Below are positions 59,364-64,000 of a stretch of DNA of 64,000 nt, piece after piece. The stretch is from assembly GCF_902150025.1 (NCBI RefSeq), contig NZ_CABFVS010000024.1:59409-123408 (forward strand), in the 5' to 3' direction. The position numbers were made by a program, and so were the translations under genes. The notes under the pieces are model-generated. The model worked only from the letters and a program-made list of their open reading frames with translations, ran no database searches and was not told where the DNA came from. Each line of letters opens with the position of its first letter. Position 1 is the stretch's first letter. This stretch comes from Bartonella massiliensis. Lineage in GTDB: Bacteria > Pseudomonadota > Alphaproteobacteria > Rhizobiales > Rhizobiaceae.

Positions 59364-59732
59364 TTATAGGATGCCTGTTTTTCTACCTAATTTCTCCAAT
59401 AATTTTTTTAATCTTGCTATATCTTGTTGCGGAAAATTATCTAAATTTCTAACAAACATGCCAACAGCTTTACGTCTAAATGAATCAGAAGCTTTTATTG
59501 TAAAACTCCTTCGACATGCGTAGGATTCTTTTCTTAACAGTGAAGCCGTAGCTTTATCTAAATCATAAAGATCTATGATCTTTTCTTCCATACCAACCGG
59601 TACCGACCTTTTACCAATCTCAACAGAAGATAAAAATGATACAGATACGTCTAATTTCTCAGCCATATCTAAGAGACGTTCTGAGTGATCAAGGCGAAGT
59701 TTACGTAAGATTTTACCAAAAGATGTAAGCAT
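59364..59732 (-). CDS. XRE-family helix-turn-helix regulator
   Basis: A 122-residue protein with an N-terminal Xre/Cro HTH (FGKILRKLRLDHSERLLDMA, then KLDVSVSFLSSVEIGKRSVP) and a helical C-terminal half ending KKLLEKLGRKTG. The size and form fit the small XRE regulators found in several copies in Bartonella genomes, some of which pair with an upstream regulatory RNA. An 18-base perfect palindrome lies 18-35 bases before the ATG. AGGG is a possible ribosome binding site. It lies 100 bases beyond tRNA-Thr, on the opposite strand. Confidence 0.85.
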   Translation of the reverse strand: MLTSFGKILRKLRLDHSERLLDMAEKLDVSVSFLSSVEIGKRSVPVGMEEKIIDLYDLDKATASLLRKESYACRRSFTIKASDSFRRKAVGMFVRNLDNFPQQDIARLKKLLEKLGRKTGIL

Positions 59733-59749
59733 ATAAAAAGCCCTGTTAG

Positions 59750-59767
59750 AGAAGAAATATTTCTTCT
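59750..59767. promoter_or_regulatory. Perfect 18-base palindrome upstream of the XRE gene
   Basis: AGAAGAAATATTTCTTCT is a perfect inverted repeat with no spacer. Its place, 18-35 bases before the ATG, fits an operator for autoregulation by the XRE protein. As RNA it would form a weak A/U hairpin followed by CTAACAGGGCTTTTT, which could also act as a leader terminator. Confidence 0.55.
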
Positions 59768-60316
59768 GATTCTAGTAAATCTTTTCAAAACTTTCTTTAA
59801 TTATTGCGAATCAAAACTTCTTTTTGGACTGTTTTTTTAATGATTTTAAAAAGAGATTAGGGATATCTAATTCTTTGAGAACCACTGTTTTAAATATGCA
59901 AAAACATTACCTATTCATCCATAAGAGGTGCAAAATCAAGAATCAATAAAAAGATGAAAAATGCTATCCTGACTATCAAACGTATCAATAATAACACCTT
60001 CATATTTAAAACGTCTCAAGGCACTGATCTCGAAATTGAGTTGAATGAATTCAAATAATGCATTTTCTAAAATCAAAACATATTAAAACGCTTGGTAGCT
60101 TTATAAATACAATCAAAAGTAAATGTGTATTAAGTGAATATCTATAAAAAACCGTTTTTTAAATTTACGAGTATCGATTTTTTAAAAGCAGCTTTTCATA
60201 AGACGAATAAACAAATGATAACTAAGTTATAACTATTATAAAAAGAAGTTTTAAACATTTCTTATAATCATCTCATTTTATGTTTCAAACGTTTAAACGT
60301 TCATTTAGAGAGATTC

Positions 60317-60600
60317 CTATAAGCGTATTTTCATTTTGTACTCAAACGTAACTTCTTTACAAATTAGCCGGCTCAATTTTGAGTTGGCAATATTATTAAC
60401 CAGCTCAAATTCGATCTCGTTAACTTTAGAATCAATCATGCTTTAAACAGCGGCGCTTTTGAATCAAAATTGAGTAAACTCCCATGTCTAGATGTTACAA
60501 TGGTTTTGTATTTTGCTTGCTTATCTTTGTATCAATAGGTGCCTCCAAATTTGGATTGACTCCATTTGGTTTTGTATTTTTGAACGATAACCTTTAAAAC
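60317..60600 (-). pseudogene. Scrap of a decayed minus-strand gene
   Basis: Minus-strand reading gives a 40-residue open end (MIDSKVNEIEFELVNNIAN ... EYKMKIRL, stop at 60317). Upstream, in another frame, come NTKPNGVNPNLEAPIDTK and QNTKPL then a stop, with the repeated phrase (Q/K)NTKP. Codon choice looks protein-like but the frame is broken more than once. The original gene is not recognised. Confidence 0.35.
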
Positions 60601-61185
60601 GTTGGTTGCTCACTTGCTTGCATTATATCATTAAAAACTTTTGATTTCATATAACATAACATTGCGAATTTCATACTTGTTGTGATGAAAGTATCTGTAT
60701 AATGCTTGCCTATCATTTACTAATTTTTAATAAGCACTTTAAGTGATATTGAAATCCTTTTATGCACCCTTAATGAATTAAAAGCTTATAAAAATTTCAA
60801 ACAATTATTCCTTTTAAGGTTTCGCTCAAAAAGGAAGAAAACTTATAGCATTCTTTAAACCATACAATTTATATTATAGATAATTCTAAACGATTAAATT
60901 TTAACAATGTGATTTGTGAGTAATAAAAACGTATCATAAAATTTATGAATTGTTATGAATGATAGCTGCTTTTCATTTCATTTAAATGACACACGCATTA
61001 TAATATTTATATCATGATTTGCTTTTTATGGTCTGTTTATAGATGGCAATTGTTTATAAAAAATGATCAAATGAATCATGCATAAAAATGTAGATTCTTA
61101 AATGGATTTATATAGAATAATTTCACACAACCTATTGAATTTATTAGTTTTTATGCTTAACATGATGTAGATTATCAAACTATCT

Positions 61186-61400
61186 TTAAATTTTAGATTC
61201 TTGTGCAACCTTTTCTACTGCTTTGGCTTTACTCTTTGCCTATTTTTTACTAAACAATGCAGTTTCTGCCTTTGCTTTAACTTCATTGGCTGTTCGAGAT
61301 ACCTTTAACGATCGTATTGAACTTGCTCAGCTTTTACTGTTACATCGTACGCCACACTTTTTTGCTTCTAAGGCTATCGACTTCTTAAGTAACAAAATTT
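61186..61400 (-). pseudogene. Decayed Lys/Ala/Glu-rich coiled-coil gene end
   Basis: The minus strand across several frames reads IALEAKKCGV, VTVKAEQVQYDR, KVSRTANEVKAKAETALFS and, after an in-frame stop, AKSKAKAVEKVAQESKI ending at a TAA (61186-61188). The heptad-like K/A/E pattern is that of a coiled coil. At least two frameshifts and one stop separate the parts. The plus-strand ORF over the same bases (61223-61435) is its shadow. Confidence 0.4.
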
Positions 61401-61794
61401 TAAAAATTAACTTTTTAAAAAAGCTGACAAAGTAATCTATTGGCTCAGTTGAGTGTAGATAAAAAACATAAATCAGACAATAAAAATAGTTCTTATAATA
61501 CCTTTTTAAATAAAATAGAACTCCATTAATAAGTAAAAAAAAGATATTCTTCTATAATCTTGTATCTAGTAAAATCTATTGATATTGTTAGGCATTTAGC
61601 ATGAATGCGCTTAATTGAGCGTACAAATCACCATCAAATAACGCTTAATATTTATATGATTAGGATGTATCATAAGCAATAATTCACAAAAACTTCTAAA
61701 AAATGATAACGAGTAGATTCTTTTCAATCTAGCTTGTTCAATCTTTGGAGAATAACAATCAATCAATGCCATCAGCTATTTTTTAGCGTAATCT

Positions 61795-63174
61795 TTATTT
61801 ATTGCAATTTCTTTTCTTTAAATTATAAATTTTAAGGGCATAGAAACAAATCACAAGCCAAGAAATCCAACTAACACCGACAATTAAAACGGGGCGCGTC
61901 TCATCAAAGTACCATAAGAGAATAAAAATAAAAACCATAAATAAAATAGAAAAAATCGATCCTATTGGCCAAAATGGAATTGGAAATTTTAAACCATGCT
62001 GCGCTTCTTTAGGCATCTTAGTTCGCATAAAAACTTGCGAAAGTAGAATCATCATCCAAACAAAAACAGTCGCAAATGTTGCCATTGCTGCAATAAGAAA
62101 AAAAAGCTTTTCATGATAAAAATAATTAAGGACAGCACCAAGAAGAAAAATAGCGAAGATCATCAAAATAATAAAAACTGGTATACCGTTTTTTGATAAA
62201 TATTGAAACTTCTTTAAAGCATAACCTTCCTGCGATAAACCATGTATCATACGACAAGCGCCATACATTCCACTATTCATTGCTGAAATAGCCGCTGTAA
62301 CAACAACAATATTTAAAATATTTGCCGCATATGAAATCCCAAGATTTTCAAAAATAGATACAAAAGGACTATCCATAAGACCAATTTCATTCCAAGGATA
62401 AAGAGACATTAAAATAGCTAACGTCATGATGTAAAAAAGCAAAATACGAACTGGAGTAGAATTAATTGCCTTTGAAATCGTTTGATGAGGATTTTGAACT
62501 TCCATGACTGCCATGCCAATGATTTCTATACCACCAAAAGCAAAGACAACAACACTAAAGCAAGCTAAAAAACCAAACCAACCATTGGGAAAAATACCAC
62601 CATTGTTCCATAAATTATGAACCGTAACAGTAGAAGAATGAGTACCTTCACCCCACCCCAAGAAAATAATAACTATCCCTAAAATAATCATAGCAATGAT
62701 AGCAATAACTTTAATAGAAGATAGCCAAAACTCTAGTTCACCATAAACTTCTACAGCAGCTAAATTAATAGCTGTGATGATTAATGTAATACTAAGTGCC
62801 CATACCCAAGGAGCAACATCAGGATACCAAAAGCCCATATAAGTAGCAAAAGCTGTAATATCAGCCAAACCAACAAGAATCATTTCAAATACATATGTCC
62901 ATCCCGTTAAAAAACCTGCTAATGGCGATATGTAATTGGCCGCATAACGAGCAAAAGAACCAGGCAATGGATTATGAAGAATCATCTCTCCTAAAGCTCG
63001 CATAACCATAAAAATAGCTAAACCAGCAATACAATAGGCAATTAAAACACTGGGGCCTGCAAGCTTAATTGCCTGCGCTGACCCATAAAAAAGACCTGTT
63101 CCAATAGCAGAACCAAGAGCTAAAAAAATGACTTGGCGCTTACTCATCCCTCGTTTCAGTTCATTTATTGCCAT
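61795..63174 (-). CDS. Amino acid permease, APC family
   Basis: 459 residues with 12 hydrophobic helices. The start LKRGMSKRQVIFLALGSAIG followed by GTGLFYGSAQAIKLAGPS and the conserved MRALGEMILHNPLPGSFARYA are signatures of the AAT branch of the APC family (proline, GABA, aromatic or basic amino acid permeases). The substrate cannot be fixed from sequence. The last hydrophilic residues are basic (KIYNLKKRNC). Single gene. Confidence 0.9.
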   Translation of the reverse strand: MAINELKRGMSKRQVIFLALGSAIGTGLFYGSAQAIKLAGPSVLIAYCIAGLAIFMVMRALGEMILHNPLPGSFARYAANYISPLAGFLTGWTYVFEMILVGLADITAFATYMGFWYPDVAPWVWALSITLIITAINLAAVEVYGELEFWLSSIKVIAIIAMIILGIVIIFLGWGEGTHSSTVTVHNLWNNGGIFPNGWFGFLACFSVVVFAFGGIEIIGMAVMEVQNPHQTISKAINSTPVRILLFYIMTLAILMSLYPWNEIGLMDSPFVSIFENLGISYAANILNIVVVTAAISAMNSGMYGACRMIHGLSQEGYALKKFQYLSKNGIPVFIILMIFAIFLLGAVLNYFYHEKLFFLIAAMATFATVFVWMMILLSQVFMRTKMPKEAQHGLKFPIPFWPIGSIFSILFMVFIFILLWYFDETRPVLIVGVSWISWLVICFYALKIYNLKKRNCNK

Positions 63175-63474
63175 TTCTTTCCTTCTTTATTGAAATGCTG
63201 ACAAAATCCACACTACACTAACGACTTTATGATTAATAAAGTCTCATGTTTCTTTCACGAATAGATTTCAAAAAACATCGAAAATCAGCGGTCCAACGCT
63301 TTTCTCTAAACAATGAAAAATACTTTTATTGCGAATTATTCAGCTCTCATAGCCTGTAATTTCGTATTATTTTATTGAAATAAAGTGATAATGAATTTTT
63401 TTATAATTGTCATTTAATTCATTTCGTATTCTCTAGTTTTTTACAAAGAAAATTAGCCTTAATATAGTGTAAAC

Positions 63475-63516
63475 TTTTAGGCTTCTATTTCGATGCACCG
63501 AAATAGAAGCCTAAAA
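63475..63516. repeat. Perfect 18-bp inverted repeat with 6-base loop
   Basis: TTTTAGGCTTCTATTTCG (63475-63492), loop ATGCAC, CGAAATAGAAGCCTAAAA (63499-63516). The stem is perfect. No T-run lies outside the stem on either strand, so it is not a textbook terminator, although it may still terminate. It lies between the permease promoter region and the broken gene at the window end, which reads toward it. Confidence 0.75.
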
Positions 63517-63544
63517 ATTCATAACTGGTGCATTAACTATGCCT

Positions 63545-63578
63545 AAATTAATCTTTAAGCAAAATTAATCTTTAAGCA
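63545..63578. repeat. 17-base tandem duplication
   Basis: AAATTAATCTTTAAGCA occurs twice head to tail (63545-63561 and 63562-63578) with no mismatch. This is probably a recent slippage event in non-coding sequence. Confidence 0.8.
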
Positions 63579-63632
63579 AACTCTCTTTTAGGGCCCATAA
63601 AACAATTTTTTTAAGCCAATTGAATAACTCAA

Positions 63633-63973
63633 TCAGTGATAATGTGAATCTCGCCAGTTTTCAAAGGTATGAGAAATTGTATCTACAGCCCATCTTTTAA
63701 GGGCTACAACGGCCCTAACGACAAGCTTTCCAATGAAAAAAAATATATGGTATAAATAGCATCTTTGATTGTTGGTCCGATAATAGCTCTCTCTTTTTCT
63801 CTGAAATTTTTCCCTGAGATAGCAATAAAACCTTTGTTTTTTACTAAAACAAGAGGCTCTTCCTCTTGAGCCACGATCATAATGAAAATTTCTTCTGGGA
63901 AGCTACCTCTCCTAAAATTTGCATGAACCTCAAGAGTTTGTGAAAACAAAAAAGAACTGTTATTAAAAAACAT
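63633..63973 (-). pseudogene. Small gene broken at a poly-A run, unknown function
   Basis: The first frame runs from ATG 63973 (MFFNNSSFLFSQTLEV ... IIGPTIKDAIYTIYFF) to a stop at 63704. Adding one base in the run of eight A at 63736-63743 opens a second frame continuing FIGKLVVRAVVALKRWAVD, then TISHTFENWRDSHYH and a stop at 63633. The continuation looks protein-like (amphipathic, Trp and Arg rich). An intact product would be about 113 residues. I do not recognise it. It may also continue upstream beyond the window edge. Confidence 0.4.
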
Positions 63974-64000
63974 AATCTAGCACTTTTAAACATTTCTTTC

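Larger units (their letters stand above)
59733..61794. other. 2-kb decayed region between the XRE gene and the permease
   Basis: No intact gene. It contains the palindrome before the XRE gene and two stretches of scrambled minus-strand coding sequence (60317-60600 and 61186-61400); the rest is AT-rich. A tRNA-Thr and a regulator at one edge followed by broken sequence fits an old insertion site, but no integrase, insertion sequence or duplicated tRNA end was seen. Confidence 0.5.
63175..63632. other. Gap with a strong hairpin and a tandem duplication
   Basis: No gene. It includes the permease promoter, a perfect 18-bp hairpin at 63475-63516 and a 17-base tandem repeat at 63545-63578. Confidence 0.5.

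Noticed and set aside
61223..61435. 70-residue plus-strand ORF in the decayed region
   Set aside because: It is the complement of a Lys/Ala/Glu-rich minus-strand remnant, which better explains the Leu/Phe/Ala-rich translation.

Overview
The window comes from an AT-rich alphaproteobacterium of the order Hyphomicrobiales, most probably a Bartonella species. The protein sequences look rhizobial/Bartonella throughout: phosphatidylcholine synthase, DUF6163 and DUF3126 proteins, a rhizobial-type LexA, and a pyrB-linked dihydroorotase homologue without its zinc motif. Coding density is low, the gaps are long and very AT-rich, and several genes are decaying. This fits a reduced, host-restricted genome. 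The genus call is inference from protein resemblance and layout; no search was run.

Layout. 0-0.8 kb: two small minus-strand membrane/secreted proteins. 1.6-5.3 kb: ubiH-like hydroxylase (minus), then pcs, a hydroxyisobutyryl-CoA hydrolase and a DUF6163 membrane protein (plus), closed by a bidirectional terminator. 5.4-12.2 kb: a minus-strand block with a short ORF, a frameshifted lipoprotein, an MBL hydrolase, tatD, metG, holB, tmk and a broken dacF. 12.2-17.4 kb: mostly non-coding, with rlpA, tRNA-Lys and lexA; it carries three of four diverged copies of a decayed repeat, the fourth being near 1.2 kb. 17.4-28.4 kb: housekeeping genes (rimO, ttcA, rpsD, trmJ-murI, sfsA-map-radC, DUF3126, alpha/beta hydrolase-DUF192, a double cold-shock protein). 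28.7-33.6 kb: a complete branched-chain amino acid type ABC importer, livKHMGF. 33.7-47.2 kb: gatCA, ruvX, an AidB-like acyl-CoA dehydrogenase, pyrB-pyrC-plsY-dprA and topA-rnr. 47.5-59 kb: MFS transporter, rpmG, nuclease, uracil-DNA glycosylase family protein, Lrp regulator, cobT, dusA, glpD, a DsbA-like thiol protein and accBC. 59.2-64 kb: tRNA-Thr, an XRE regulator with a perfect palindrome at its promoter, 2 kb of decayed sequence, an amino acid permease, a strong orphan hairpin and a frameshifted ORF at the edge.

How it fits together. Replication, translation and repair genes (holB, tmk, topA, radC, dprA, ruvX, lexA, rpsD, rpmG, metG, gatCA, two tRNAs) sit beside envelope lipid genes (pcs, plsY, accBC) and nutrient uptake (liv, permease, glpD). 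This suits an organism that takes amino acids and glycerol-phosphate from a host and builds phosphatidylcholine from host choline.

The most notable signals are: the four-copy decayed element; three minus-strand genes each broken by one base in an A/T homopolymer (one of them, dacF, has also lost two of its three penicillin-binding motifs); a LexA with Ala-Ser where the self-cleavage bond is normally Ala-Gly; and the XRE gene with its palindrome beside tRNA-Thr, which recalls the Brt RNA/DNA-binding-protein pairs described in Bartonella henselae.
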